Notes: generated by a model from the letters alone, not told the origin. Shown: positions 44,688 to 54,322, counted from the stretch's first letter. The stretch is 64,000 nucleotides of DNA from JAUIAI01 sp041396685 (GCA_041396685.1 JAWKYD010000007.1:248001-312000); one strand, 5' to 3'. Translations and numbers: made by a program.

Positions 44688-45923
44688 ATGCCAGGCGACC
44701 TGCACGGTCTGCGCGTTCTCGATTTCAGCCAGGTGATCGCCGGACCGTTCGCGGCCCAGCAGCTCGCAATGCTGGGCGCCGACGTCATCAAGGTCGAGCC
44801 GGCCGCCGGCGGCGACCAGATGCGCGACCGCATGCTGCCCAGCCCGCTCACCGCGATCGGCATGGCCTCGCCGTTCCTGACCCTGAACGTCAACAAGCGC
44901 AGCGTCGCGGTCGACCTCAAACATCCCGAGGGCAAGGCCCTGGCGTTGCGCCTGATCGCCACCGCCGACGTCATGTTGCACAACTATCGTGCCGGCGTCA
45001 TCGACCGCCTGGGCCTGCACTACGATGCGGTTCGTGAGGTCAATCCGCGCATCATCTACTGCGCGATCAGCGGCTACGGCAACGCCGGCCCGCGCAGCAA
45101 GGAGGCGGCCTTCGACGGTGCGATCCAGGCCGCCTCGGGCCTGATGGCCAACAACGGGCACCCGGGCAGCGGCCCGACCCGCACGGGCTATTTCCCGGTC
45201 GACGTGATGACCGGCATCAGCGCCGCCTTCGCGATCACCAGCGCGCTCATCCGGCGCGGGCGGACCGGCACGGGCAAGGCCATCGACGTCTCCATGCTCG
45301 ATTGCGCGCTCACGCTCAACGCCAGTGCCGTGGCCCAGTACCTGGTGGACGACAACCCTGGCGCGCTGATCGGCAACAGCTCGGCCACCCAGCAGCCCAC
45401 GGCCGACAGCTTCGAGACCGCCGAGGGCAGGGTGTTGATGTCGGCGGTCGTGCATGCTCACGTGATCAGCCTGTGCAAGGAGATGGGGCTGTCGGCGCTG
45501 CTCGACGAGGAGCGCTTCGCCACTCCGGCCGAACGGGCACGCCACGCGGAACCGTTTCGGGCCGCGCTGCGCGAGGGTTTCCTGTCCGATACCGCCGATA
45601 ACTGGGTTCGGCGCCTGGGCGTGCTCGGCGTGCCGATCTCGAAGGTCAATACGGTCGCCGAGGCGGTCGCCGAGCCCCAGCTCGCGCACCGTGAGGTGCT
45701 GATCGAGACCCACGTCGCCGCGCCGCTGGAGCGCACGGTGCGCCTGGTCGGCTCGGGCTTCATGGCCAGCGAGGACGGCCCGGCGGCGCGTCGGCCGCCG
45801 CCCTATTTGGGCGAACACACGCGTGAACTGTTGGCCGAACTGGGCTATGACGACGCCGCGGTCGCGGCACTGCTCGAGGACGGCGTGATCGCCGAGCCGC
45901 AAGAGCTCTCTGGAGAACCGTGA
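44688..45923 (+). CDS. CaiB/BaiF family CoA-transferase
   Basis: A 411-aa class III CoA-transferase. VLDFSQVIAGPFAAQQLAMLGADVIKVE is the conserved N-terminus, and GYFPVDVMTGISAAFAITSAL holds the catalytic Asp that forms an aspartyl-CoA mixed anhydride. It moves CoA between carboxylic acids in catabolism; substrate unknown. The stop overlaps the start of the PhzF-like gene (TGATG), so the two are coupled. Confidence 0.9.
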   Translation: MPGDLHGLRVLDFSQVIAGPFAAQQLAMLGADVIKVEPAAGGDQMRDRMLPSPLTAIGMASPFLTLNVNKRSVAVDLKHPEGKALALRLIATADVMLHNYRAGVIDRLGLHYDAVREVNPRIIYCAISGYGNAGPRSKEAAFDGAIQAASGLMANNGHPGSGPTRTGYFPVDVMTGISAAFAITSALIRRGRTGTGKAIDVSMLDCALTLNASAVAQYLVDDNPGALIGNSSATQQPTADSFETAEGRVLMSAVVHAHVISLCKEMGLSALLDEERFATPAERARHAEPFRAALREGFLSDTADNWVRRLGVLGVPISKVNTVAEAVAEPQLAHREVLIETHVAAPLERTVRLVGSGFMASEDGPAARRPPPYLGEHTRELLAELGYDDAAVAALLEDGVIAEPQELSGEP

Positions 45924-46762
45924 TGACGGAATTCCCCTTCCACCAGGTGGATGTGTTCGCGAGCAGCGTCTATAGCGGCAACCCGCTGGCCGTGGTGCAC
46001 GGCGCCGACGCCCTGTCCGACGAGCAGATGCAGGCGTTCGCGCGCTGGACCAATCTCAGCGAGACCACGTTCCTGCTGCGGCCCACCGAATCGGGCGCGG
46101 ATTACCGCGTGCGCATCTTCACGCCGGCCTACGAGATGCCGTTCGCCGGCCATCCCACCCTGGGTAGCTGCCATGCCTGGCTGCAGATCGGTGGTCAGCC
46201 GGCCGCCCAGGGGCGCGTCGTCCAGGAGTGCGGCATCGGCTTGGTGACGATCCGTCGCGACGGTGAACGCCTCGCCTTCGCCGCGCCGCCATTGCAGCGC
46301 AGTGGCCCCTTGCCCACGCAGTCGGTGTTACAGATCGCGGCCGCGCTCGGCATCGACAAGGGCGACATCGTCGACCACCAGTGGGCCGACAACGGTCCGA
46401 ACTGGCAGGTGGTGCGGCTGGCCACGGCCGCCCAGGTGAGGGCGCTACAGCCGAACATGTCCGCGCTCGGCGACATCAAGCTCGGCGTGGTGGGCGCCGG
46501 CGAGACCGACGACGAATGCCAGTTCGAGGTTCGTGCGTTCGCGCCCAAGGCGGGTGTGCCGGAAGACCCGGTCACCGGCAGTCTCAATGCGGGCATCGCC
46601 CAGTGGTTGATCGGCGCCGGCATCGCGCCCGATCGCTACGTGGCCGCGCAGGGCACCGCAATCGGCCGCCGTGGCCGCGTCTATGTGGAGCGCGACGGCG
46701 ACGGCACGATCTGGGTGGGCGGGCTCAGCGTCACGCGGGTCGAGGGCACAGCCTCGTTCTGA
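45923..46762 (+). CDS. PhzF family isomerase
   Basis: A 279-aa protein with the two-lobed diaminopimelate-epimerase fold. FPFHQVDVFASSVYSGNPLAVVHGAD is the typical start, NLSETTFLL has the catalytic Glu, and PVTGSLNAGIAQWL is the C-lobe motif. PhzF proteins catalyse isomerisation by proton shift. Phenazine synthesis is not suggested, since no other phz gene is present. GGAGAA precedes the ATG. The preceding CoA-transferase shares its message. Confidence 0.88.
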   Translation: MTEFPFHQVDVFASSVYSGNPLAVVHGADALSDEQMQAFARWTNLSETTFLLRPTESGADYRVRIFTPAYEMPFAGHPTLGSCHAWLQIGGQPAAQGRVVQECGIGLVTIRRDGERLAFAAPPLQRSGPLPTQSVLQIAAALGIDKGDIVDHQWADNGPNWQVVRLATAAQVRALQPNMSALGDIKLGVVGAGETDDECQFEVRAFAPKAGVPEDPVTGSLNAGIAQWLIGAGIAPDRYVAAQGTAIGRRGRVYVERDGDGTIWVGGLSVTRVEGTASF

Positions 46763-46777
46763 ACGCGCTGGCCGGGT

Positions 46778-47887
46778 TCAGGCCGCCCAGCTTTCCACGG
46801 TCTGAATCGCGTTCACCAGTGCGGCCGTGTCGACCGTGGACTCGAAGTTCTTCGCATAGCCGTGCGCAAGGCTGAGTTCGGCCACCCGCGCAAGCTCCTG
46901 CGCGGTGATGGTCGGCGCGGTGACGCCGAGCCGGGTCAGCGAGCTGGGCAGGCCGGTGGCGCGATAGAACGCGAGGATGTCGTTCAGGAATGCCTCGCTG
47001 CGTCCCTCGAGCACGAACTGCACGAGCAACCCGTAGGTGACCTGCAGGCCGTGCGGTGCCTCGCGTGCGCCGCGAATGCCCGTCAAGCCGCGGCACATGG
47101 CGTGAGCAATCGACAGACCGCCGTTCTCGAAGCTCAGCCCACTGTGCAACACGGCCGCCTCGATGACCGCCTCGAGCGCCGGATTCGGACTGCCGCGGTC
47201 GACCGCCTCGAGTGCGCCCAGAGCATGGTCGCGCAGCACTTGATAGCTGAGGTCGGCCAGTGCCAGCGCGGCGCGGGTGCCAAGGCCGCCGTGCACATTG
47301 TTGCCGCCCTGGTTGCGGCACTGACGCACCTCGAAGGTCTTCGAGAAGGCGTCGCCGATGCCGGCCAGCATGAGCTGGCGCGGTGCGCGCGCGACGATTT
47401 CGGAATCGACGACCACCGAGACCGGGTTGTGCCGCAGGTGGCCGACCTCGCTGATGCGGTGGTGGTTGTCGTAGACGACGAAGATATGGCTGGTGGGCGC
47501 GTCGTTCGAGGCGGCGGTGGGGATCGTCAGCACCGGCACGTCGAGCCGGTGTGCGGCCCCCTTGCCGGCGTCGATGCCCTTACCGCCGCCCGCCGCCATG
47601 ACCAGGCCGGGCTGGTGGCCGCGGCCGGCCTGCGCGAGGCGCTCGATCTCCTCCAGCGTGACCTCGCCGTTGAACGACAGAACCTGGCATTCGACCCCCG
47701 CCGCCACGCAGGAGGCGAGCACCCGCTCGGCGATCAGGGCCAGCACCGCGACATCCGCGATCAGCAGTGCGCGGCCGGCGAAACGGGCGGCCTCGTCGCC
47801 CACGCGATCGAGCACGCCCGGGCCCTGCAGATATCGCAGCGGGCCGGCAAAGACGGCCGGGGCATCGGGTCTGGGTGTGGATGGCAT
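46778..47887 (-). CDS. Iron-containing alcohol dehydrogenase, glycerol dehydrogenase (GldA) type
   Basis: A 369-aa group III alcohol dehydrogenase. The NAD-binding GGGKGIDAGKGAAH, PTAASNDAPTS, and the metal ligands in GIGDAFSKTFE (Asp), SIAHAMCRGLTGI (His) and APHGLQVTYG (His) agree with GldA. It interconverts glycerol and dihydroxyacetone or a related polyol. The length is normal. It is convergent with the PhzF gene (15-nt gap) and divergent from the sulfatase gene. Confidence 0.9.
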   Translation of the reverse strand: MPSTPRPDAPAVFAGPLRYLQGPGVLDRVGDEAARFAGRALLIADVAVLALIAERVLASCVAAGVECQVLSFNGEVTLEEIERLAQAGRGHQPGLVMAAGGGKGIDAGKGAAHRLDVPVLTIPTAASNDAPTSHIFVVYDNHHRISEVGHLRHNPVSVVVDSEIVARAPRQLMLAGIGDAFSKTFEVRQCRNQGGNNVHGGLGTRAALALADLSYQVLRDHALGALEAVDRGSPNPALEAVIEAAVLHSGLSFENGGLSIAHAMCRGLTGIRGAREAPHGLQVTYGLLVQFVLEGRSEAFLNDILAFYRATGLPSSLTRLGVTAPTITAQELARVAELSLAHGYAKNFESTVDTAALVNAIQTVESWAA

Positions 47888-48007
47888 GTGGCTGGGTATC
47901 CTGGCGAGAGCGCATGCCGATCGTACACAAGTCGGGCGCGAAGCCGAATGCCTCGAGTCGCCGCGCTACACTGCGCCACGAGCACCCGCAATCAGAGAGA
48001 CTGCGCC

Positions 48008-49603
48008 ATGTCCGGCATGCCCAGCTTCATCCTGTTCGTCACCGATCAGCATCGTGTCGACTACTTCGGCTGCTACGGGCATCCGGTCGTGCGCACGCCG
48101 CACATCGATCGCATCGCCGCGGCCGGTTCGGTGTTCGAGCGCTGCTATGTCAACAGCCCGGTGTGCATGCCCAACCGCGCGAGCCTGATGACCGGCCGGG
48201 TTCCGGCCGCGCACGGCGTGATCCACAACGGCATCCCGTTGTCGACCGGGTCGGTCACCTTCGTCGATCTGCTGCGCGCGGCTGGCGTGCGCACCGCGCT
48301 GGTCGGCAAGAGCCATCTGCAGAACTTCACCGGCAAAGCACGGCTGATGCCCGAGCCGGGCAGTCCCGCGGGGCCCGGCCGCCAGCCGCCCGCCGACCTC
48401 GCGCAGGCCGAACGCGACTGGCGAAGTGGCCCGGCCTACGACAACGAAAGCCCCGCTCGCTGGAGCGATGTCGAGGCGCGCGTCGACACGCCGTTCTATG
48501 GCTTCGACCATGTCGAACTGGTGACCAACCACGGCGACGAAGTTGGTGGCGACTACCGGCGCTGGCTGCGCGAGCGCCGGCCTGACGCCGAGGCCTCGTT
48601 GATGGGCGAGGCCAACGGCCTGGCGCACGACTACGTCTGCCCGCAGGCGGTACGCACCGCCATGCCGCCGCAGCTCTATTCGTCGGCCTACATCGGCGAA
48701 CGTGCCGCGGCCTGGTTGGCCGACTGCCCGGCCGATGCGCCGTTCTTCCTGATGGTGTCGTTCCCCGACCCGCATCATCCTTTCAATCCGCCCGGGCACT
48801 ACTGGGACATGTACCGCCCAGAGCAGTTCGAACGGCCGGCGGCATTCGTCGACGCGGGTTGGCAGGCGCCGCCGCACGTGCGCGCGATGATCACCGCGCG
48901 CGAGGCGGGCAAGGCCGTCACCGGTGGCCAGGCCGGCTTCGCCTGCAGCGAGCGTGAAGCGCTCGAGGCGCGCGCGCTCACGGCCGGCATGATCACCTGC
49001 ATCGACGACGCGATCGGGCAGGTGATGGCGGCATTGAGCGCCAGCGGGCGTGCCGACGAGACGGTCGTCATGCTCACCGCCGATCACGGCGATTACCTTG
49101 GGGATCATCGTCTGCTGCTCAAGGGTGTGCCGCAGTACGACACCATCACGCACGTGCCGCTGATCGTCGCCGACCCGCAGCGAACCGATCAGGCGGCGCG
49201 CGTGTCGGCGCTTGCGCAGACCATCGACATCCCCGCCACCATCCTCGATCGCGCCGGGCTCGCGCCTTATCACGGCCTGCAGGGGCTCAGCCTGTTGCCC
49301 ACGCTCGACGGCACCACCCGGGTGCGCGACGACGCGCTCGTGCAGTTCGACGGCCAGCGCCTGGTGCCGGGCACGAATCGCCAACAGCGCGCGCACACGC
49401 TGGTGCACGACCAGTGGCGCATGAGTCTTTACGACGGCGTGGCCTGGGGTGAGCTCTACGATCTGCGGGCCGACCCGGGCGAGCTGGTCAATCTCTGGGA
49501 CTCGGCTGCCCATGCCCAGGTTCGCGCCATGATGACCGAGCGCATGTTGCGTGCCGAGATCGCGGCCGTACAGCGGGTGCCGCTGGCCACCTCGCTGGCC
49601 TGA
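48008..49603 (+). CDS. Sulfatase, Cys-type (arylsulfatase/choline-sulfatase/phosphonate monoester hydrolase family)
   Basis: A 531-aa cytoplasmic member of the sulfatase branch of the alkaline phosphatase superfamily. VNSPVCMPNRASLMTGR contains C-x-P-x-R with Cys53, which must be oxidised to formylglycine by a separate maturase. LFVTDQHRVDYFGCYGHP holds metal-binding aspartates, and VVMLTADHGDYLGDHRLLLKG the second metal site. No maturase and no sulfate transporter lie nearby. The frame is open for about 380 codons upstream, antisense to gldA, which is not coding. Confidence 0.9.
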   Translation: MSGMPSFILFVTDQHRVDYFGCYGHPVVRTPHIDRIAAAGSVFERCYVNSPVCMPNRASLMTGRVPAAHGVIHNGIPLSTGSVTFVDLLRAAGVRTALVGKSHLQNFTGKARLMPEPGSPAGPGRQPPADLAQAERDWRSGPAYDNESPARWSDVEARVDTPFYGFDHVELVTNHGDEVGGDYRRWLRERRPDAEASLMGEANGLAHDYVCPQAVRTAMPPQLYSSAYIGERAAAWLADCPADAPFFLMVSFPDPHHPFNPPGHYWDMYRPEQFERPAAFVDAGWQAPPHVRAMITAREAGKAVTGGQAGFACSEREALEARALTAGMITCIDDAIGQVMAALSASGRADETVVMLTADHGDYLGDHRLLLKGVPQYDTITHVPLIVADPQRTDQAARVSALAQTIDIPATILDRAGLAPYHGLQGLSLLPTLDGTTRVRDDALVQFDGQRLVPGTNRQQRAHTLVHDQWRMSLYDGVAWGELYDLRADPGELVNLWDSAAHAQVRAMMTERMLRAEIAAVQRVPLATSLA

Positions 49604-49657
49604 GCGGGTCGGCCAGGGGCCCGGTACGCCATCGGCAGGCGCGCCACCGGGGGCGGT

Positions 49658-49945
49658 TCACTTGAAGCGGTCTGCAGCTTCCTTGAACGCCTTGGCCATG
49701 TCTTCCCAGGCGGCCTCGGCACCATGGCGCATGGTCTCCCAGGCATCCGCGCTGGCGTGCTGCAGCGCCTTCATGCGTTCGAGAGCCTCTGCGCGCATGG
49801 CTCTGAGCTCGTCGAGCTGATGCTGGAACCTTGCCTGCATGTCGGCCGTGGCGTTCTCGGCCTGTGCCTCGAGGCGATCGATGTCGGCATTCCACTGGTC
49901 CAGCTTCGCCTTCATCTTCTCGACGGTCGCATCGCGATCGATCAT
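49658..49945 (-). CDS. Small coiled-coil protein
   Basis: A 95-aa soluble protein that is almost entirely charged coiled-coil: MIDRDATVEKMKAKLDQWNADIDRLEAQAENA, then heptad-like repeats to AAWEDMAKAFKEAADRF. Similar small proteins occur in proteobacteria without a known function. GAGGAAG precedes the ATG by about 7 nt. A longer frame upstream was not used. Single-gene unit, convergent with the sulfatase gene. Confidence 0.75.
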   Translation of the reverse strand: MIDRDATVEKMKAKLDQWNADIDRLEAQAENATADMQARFQHQLDELRAMRAEALERMKALQHASADAWETMRHGAEAAWEDMAKAFKEAADRFK

Positions 49946-50179
49946 GGCGTCTTCCTCACGGTGGCGGGGTGAACGGTCACGCCTGTGCGAACTTGCGCGG
50001 GCGGCGACGACATCATCACCGACGTCGCGCGGTTTGTATAGCGTAGCGCCTCGATGCCGTGCGGGACCACCCCGCATTCGTGGATCGGGTCTCCGTCGGG
50101 GCAAAATGGCATCACGCGAGTAAAACGCTCTTCATGGCCCGCGCAGCGGCGGCGCCCCGCTACTTCAAGGAACCGCCCT

Positions 50180-51085
50180 ATGCGCGTCATCACCGAGAAT
50201 CTCCAGTTTCCCGAGGGGCCGGTCGTACTCCCCGATGGTTCGCTGCTGGTCGTGGAGATTCGCCGCCAGACGCTGACCCACATCGAGCGCGACGGCCGCA
50301 CCCGGGTCGTCGCCACCACCGGCGGCGGTCCCAACGGCGCGGCGCTCGGGCCCGATGGTGCGGTCTACATCTGCAACAACGGCGGTTTCAAGTGGCGCGA
50401 GTTTCAGGGCATGAGCCTGCCCGGTGCCGAGCCCGAAGACTACTCGGGCGGGCGAATCGAGCGGGTCGACCTCGACACCGGCCGAGTCGAGGTGCTCTAC
50501 GACCGCTGCGGCGGACACCGCCTGCGTGGGCCCAATGACATCGTCTTCGACGCCCACGGCGGCTTCTGGTTCACCTCCCTCGGAAAACATCGCGCGCCCG
50601 ATGCCGACAAGGGCGGCATCGACTATGCCAAGGCCGATGGTTCTTCGATCACTGAGGTGGTCTACCCGATGCAGCGCCCCAACGGCATCGGCCTGTCGCC
50701 CGATGGCAAGACTCTTTATGTGGCCGAGACCCTCACGTCACGCGTGTGGGCCTGGGACGTCAGCGCGCCCGGGCAACTGGCCCGTGCGCCGTTTCCGTCG
50801 CCAAACGGCGGGCGCCTGATCCACTCTCCCGACCGATATCGCTTGTTCGACTCGCTGGCGGTCGAACGCGATGGCAACGTGTGCGTCGCCACCTTGTTCG
50901 AGGGCGGCATCTCGGTGTGTTCGCCGGCCGGCGGCCTGGTCGAGTTCGTGCCCTTCGACGATCCGTTCACCACCAACATCTGCTTCGGTGGCGACGACAT
51001 GTGTACCGCGTACATCACGCTGTCGGGTACGGGGCGGCTGATCGAGATGCCGTGGCCGCGGCCCGGGCTGGTTTTGAACGCATGA
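50180..51085 (+). CDS. SMP-30/gluconolactonase family protein
   Basis: A 301-aa six-bladed beta-propeller lactonase. FPEGPVVLPDGSLLVVEI has the metal-binding Glu, GPNDIVFDAHGGFWFTSLG the Asn and substrate loop, RPNGIGLSPDGKTLYVAET the second Asn, and DSLAVERDGNVCVATL the Asp. Members hydrolyse sugar or organic lactones, using Ca or Zn. No signal peptide. The first 42 codons of the open frame before 50180 are not conserved-looking. Confidence 0.88.
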   Translation: MRVITENLQFPEGPVVLPDGSLLVVEIRRQTLTHIERDGRTRVVATTGGGPNGAALGPDGAVYICNNGGFKWREFQGMSLPGAEPEDYSGGRIERVDLDTGRVEVLYDRCGGHRLRGPNDIVFDAHGGFWFTSLGKHRAPDADKGGIDYAKADGSSITEVVYPMQRPNGIGLSPDGKTLYVAETLTSRVWAWDVSAPGQLARAPFPSPNGGRLIHSPDRYRLFDSLAVERDGNVCVATLFEGGISVCSPAGGLVEFVPFDDPFTTNICFGGDDMCTAYITLSGTGRLIEMPWPRPGLVLNA

Positions 51086-51121
51086 GGCCGGTGCTCGTAC
51101 CCGGGCCTTGATGGCCGTGTC

Positions 51122-51913
51122 TCATATTCCCCGGGCGCTGAAGAAGCGTTCGATGTGCGCTGCGACCTCCAGCGGTCTCGTCATCGCCGGGAGGTGTCCC
51201 GATCCCTCCATCACCACCAACTCGCAGTCGGGAATCAGCGAGCTCAGATAGCGCATGTTTTCGATCCGTTGGAGCGGATCGAGTTCGCCGTGGATGACGA
51301 GGGCTGGCAGGCCGAGCTGCGGCAGGCGCTGCGCCCAGTCGATCGGCGTCTCGGGTACATCCGTAAACAGCTTGTCCGCTGCCTCGGGCGTGGCACGCCC
51401 GAGGATGTACAGGCCCCATCGCCGAATGTGCTCCATGTCGGGTTCCGGCGTGCAGCGCTCGATGAACCACTGCATTCGCGCTTCATGTGTCTCGCCCGGC
51501 CATTGCGATGGGGGGACTCTCGGCACGGCGGGAAGATCCGGGCACTGAACCTCGCCGACACCGTTCAACAAGACGAGCCCCTGAAAACGCTGCGGATGCG
51601 CTTCGACGGCCCGCAAGGCCGTGACCGTGCCGCGTGAGAATCCAGCCATCACACAGCGCTCGATGTCCAGCTCGTCCATGACCCGGAAGACGTCGTCGAT
51701 CAGGGCGTCAGCCGTGATGCGCTCGACCGGCACCCGGGTGAGGCCAGCGCCGCGGTGGTCGTAGACGACCACACGCCAACCGGCACTCAGCGGTGCGAGC
51801 GTGGCGATCCAGTCTTCGACATTGCTGATCCACCCGCCGTGCGCCAGAAGCGTGCGGGGGCCGCTGCCGAAGCTCAGTGTGAAGACGCTGTTGCCATCGA
51901 TGTTCAGGAACAT
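51122..51913 (-). CDS. Alpha/beta hydrolase
   Basis: A 263-aa hydrolase. LLAHGGWISN is the oxyanion stretch, MAGFSRGTVTAL the nucleophile elbow (G-F-S-R-G), LVIHGELDPLQ the acid region, and MEGSGHLPAMTRP carries the catalytic His. AGGAGG about 9 nt before the ATG at 51913 decides the start over one 15 codons earlier. Substrate unknown. It is convergent with the SMP-30 gene (36-nt gap), so the two are not cotranscribed. Confidence 0.83.
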   Translation of the reverse strand: MFLNIDGNSVFTLSFGSGPRTLLAHGGWISNVEDWIATLAPLSAGWRVVVYDHRGAGLTRVPVERITADALIDDVFRVMDELDIERCVMAGFSRGTVTALRAVEAHPQRFQGLVLLNGVGEVQCPDLPAVPRVPPSQWPGETHEARMQWFIERCTPEPDMEHIRRWGLYILGRATPEAADKLFTDVPETPIDWAQRLPQLGLPALVIHGELDPLQRIENMRYLSSLIPDCELVVMEGSGHLPAMTRPLEVAAHIERFFSARGI

Positions 51914-51958
51914 ATCGGCATGGCCTCCTGGCCCTTTCTCTTTGGGGAAGGCTAGCAC

Positions 51959-52282
51959 CGTCGTCGAACAATCGCATCGTGCGGATTGATGGCGCGGCGG
52001 GCTCCCGAGCGGCCGCCGTCGTTCGCGAGCAGGCGAGCGAACCGGTTCCCGAGTTGCGAGTCGTCCTGGGTTGCCCCCCGTAGTCAGAACGGCTGATGTG
52101 ATGCCTTGGCGACATCGCTACGCTCGTGTTCCACCCCGGCAAAGTCAGGCCAGCGCATGCGCAAGGCCCACCGGAAGGCAGGGCAAACGAGTTCTCGATG
52201 CGGCCCGCAAGCGCACTTGCGGGCCCGCCATCGGCTCGACGCGGTTGTCCCTTTCATGCCGAATACGGCAAGGAGCAGGATG
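51959..52282. other. Gene-free stretch (about 320 bp)
   Basis: Upstream region shared by the divergent hydrolase and FAD oxidoreductase genes. No convincing small gene is visible. It holds the hairpin at 52203-52224 and presumably the promoters of both genes, which I could not identify with confidence. Confidence 0.6.
52203..52224 (+). promoter_or_regulatory. Leader hairpin before FAD oxidoreductase gene
   Basis: A 9-bp perfect stem (52203-52211 with 52216-52224) and 4-nt loop lie about 58 nt before the start codon. It could be a terminator for upstream transcripts or part of the leader. Confidence 0.35.
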
Positions 52283-53701
52283 ATGTCTGATGACTCGATG
52301 TCTGGCCTGAAAGCGTCTCTGCGCGGCGCACTGATCACGCGTGACGATACGGAGGCCTTTGCCGCGGCGCGATCGCGCGGCTGGAACCGGGATCTGAACA
52401 CGCGCATGAACCCACTGGCTTTCGTGGTCGCATCGGGTGTTCGCGACATCGTGACCACGGTATCGCACTGTCGCGACAACGGCATCCCGATTGCCGTCCG
52501 GGGAAAGGGCGCGCATTCACCGTACGGCATGGCCGACGATGCCATCGTCATCGATCTCATGCGCATGACGGCCGTTCGCATCGATCCGGTCGCGAAGCTG
52601 GCCTACATTCAGGCGGGGGCCGACGGCGGCGACGTCGACCACGAAGCGGCCTTGCACGGCCTGGTCTGCATAACCGGCACGGTCTCTCACACCGGCTTTG
52701 CCGGGGTCGCGCTCGGCGGGGGGCTGGGTCACCTGAGCCGCTGGCTCGGTGCCGTCGTCGACAGCATCGTCGGCTACGAGATGGTCACCGCGACGGGGCA
52801 GGTCGTTCGTGTCGACCAGGAGCGCGACGCCGAGCTCTTCTGGGGCATGCGTGGCAATGGTGCCAGTTTCGGCATCGTGACGGAGTTCGTGGTCCGGCTA
52901 CACGATATGCCCGGTGGCGGCATCATCCGCAGCGCGCCGATTCTGTGGCCCGACGTCAAGGCCAAGGATGTCATGGGCGCATGGATGGAGCGCATCCTTC
53001 GCCCCGGCCGCAAGGAAACCGAGACGCTCCAGTTCGCATTCCTGCACTCGCCCGATGGTCACCCCGTGTGCGGCATCGTTCCGTTCATCGTCGGCGAGAG
53101 CGAATCCGATGCCACGGCCGCCTGCGACGAACTTGCCGACTATGCCGGCGGCGCGCTGGTACGCCAGGACATGCAGCTTCCGTACACGGCGATTCAGGCG
53201 GCCCTGGACGGTTGCTTTCCGTTCGGTGCCAACTACTGGGACAAGGGCGTGTTCATCGACTGGGATCCCCGGGATTCGGATGCGGCCGCGGCCATCGTCG
53301 ACGCGGCGGTCGCACAGTGGAGCGAAAAGCCGTCTTTCGCCTCGAAACTGTCGACCATGGTGCTCTTCTTCGAGGTCAACGGTGCGGTCAACCGTGCGGA
53401 TCCGGCGTCGACCTCGTTCGCCGGCCGTCAGGGCCGGCTGTGGTGCACCGCGCTGACCAGTTGGCCCGATGACGACCCGGCGCAGCGTGCGGCGAGCAAG
53501 CAGTGGTGCGACGCGCTCGTCGACAGGCTGAGCCGCTATCGCGTCACCACCTATCTCAACAACGCCATGCCCGAAAGCGACGCCGATATGCTGCAGGTGT
53601 TTCCCGAGGAGACCATCCGCCGGCTGCGGGCCCTGAAGGAGCAACACGACCCGGGCAACCTGTTCAGGATGGGGGCCTGGCAGTACGAAGCGAACAAATA
53701 G
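52283..53701 (+). CDS. FAD-binding oxidoreductase (berberine bridge enzyme-like)
   Basis: A 472-aa flavoprotein with the VAO/PCMH fold. The FAD-binding start is AVRGKGAHSPYGMADDAIVIDL, whose His may bind FAD; GITGTVSHTGFAGVALGGGLGHLSRWLG, AELFWGMRGNGASFGIVTEF and the C-terminal EEQHDPGNLFRM-like end (EQHDPGNLFRMGAW) complete the BBE pattern. The usual R-S-G-G-H-S reads R-G-K-G-A-H-S. No signal peptide. AAGGAG lies 7 nt before the second of two adjacent ATGs, so I chose 52283; 52280 is also possible. Confidence 0.85.
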   Translation: MSDDSMSGLKASLRGALITRDDTEAFAAARSRGWNRDLNTRMNPLAFVVASGVRDIVTTVSHCRDNGIPIAVRGKGAHSPYGMADDAIVIDLMRMTAVRIDPVAKLAYIQAGADGGDVDHEAALHGLVCITGTVSHTGFAGVALGGGLGHLSRWLGAVVDSIVGYEMVTATGQVVRVDQERDAELFWGMRGNGASFGIVTEFVVRLHDMPGGGIIRSAPILWPDVKAKDVMGAWMERILRPGRKETETLQFAFLHSPDGHPVCGIVPFIVGESESDATAACDELADYAGGALVRQDMQLPYTAIQAALDGCFPFGANYWDKGVFIDWDPRDSDAAAAIVDAAVAQWSEKPSFASKLSTMVLFFEVNGAVNRADPASTSFAGRQGRLWCTALTSWPDDDPAQRAASKQWCDALVDRLSRYRVTTYLNNAMPESDADMLQVFPEETIRRLRALKEQHDPGNLFRMGAWQYEANK

Positions 53702-53899
53702 CGGTTCCGAGAGGCCGCGGTTTTCCAGTGGTCGTGAACGGCCGTCGCTCCGATCTCGGTCGAGACGGCTGCAGTCATGGGGTAGAGGGCCGGCCGGCAC
53801 GAAACCGCCGGCCGTGCCGGTAGGGTATCGTCATCGGTCGGTGCAACTGACGCTCTGGCGATCGTCGCACCGTCACGCCTCGAAAAGCGACCCGATGCC

Positions 53900-54322
53900 A
53901 TGGCCGAGAACAAGACTGCCCCCACCGATGCAAGCGTGGACGCAATCATCGCGTCACGGGCAAGCGCGCAGCAGCGCGACGATCTCGTCGTGCTGCAGGC
54001 GATGCTGAGCAGAGTCACCGGTCAGCCTCCGGTCATTTGGGGACGGAGCATGATCGGCTACGGCGCCTACCGCTACCGCTATGAGAGTGGTCGCACCGGG
54101 ACCGCGCCGGTCGTCGGCCTGACGATACTCAGGCGGGAGTTCGCCCTTCATCTGGCGCCTTATTGGGAGGGTGCCGAGCCGTTCCTGCGCGCGCTCGGGC
54201 CGCATCGCATGGGCAAAGGCTGTCTCTACGTGCGCCGCTTGTCCGAGATCGATCTGGCTGTGCTGGAGGATCTGATCACCGGTTCGATAGCCGAACTGGC
54301 GCGTCGCTACGGCGGCGAGTAA
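53900..54322 (+). CDS. DUF1801 domain protein (YdhG-like)
   Basis: A 140-aa protein. PPVIWGRSMIGYGAYRYRYESGRTG, followed by VVGLTILRREFALHLAP and GKGCLYVRRLSEIDLAVLEDLI, is the sequence pattern of DUF1801, a small alpha/beta fold of unknown function found widely in bacteria. The N-terminal 40 residues are an acidic helix. No RBS of strength is visible. Single-gene unit. Confidence 0.75.
   Translation: MAENKTAPTDASVDAIIASRASAQQRDDLVVLQAMLSRVTGQPPVIWGRSMIGYGAYRYRYESGRTGTAPVVGLTILRREFALHLAPYWEGAEPFLRALGPHRMGKGCLYVRRLSEIDLAVLEDLITGSIAELARRYGGE

Noticed and set aside
45923..46762. Phenazine biosynthesis gene
   Set aside because: PhzF-fold proteins are widespread; no other phz genes are present, so only the fold is claimed.
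46862..48007. Upstream extension of the sulfatase frame
   Set aside because: It is antisense to a clear glycerol-dehydrogenase-like gene; the sulfatase domain begins right at 48008.
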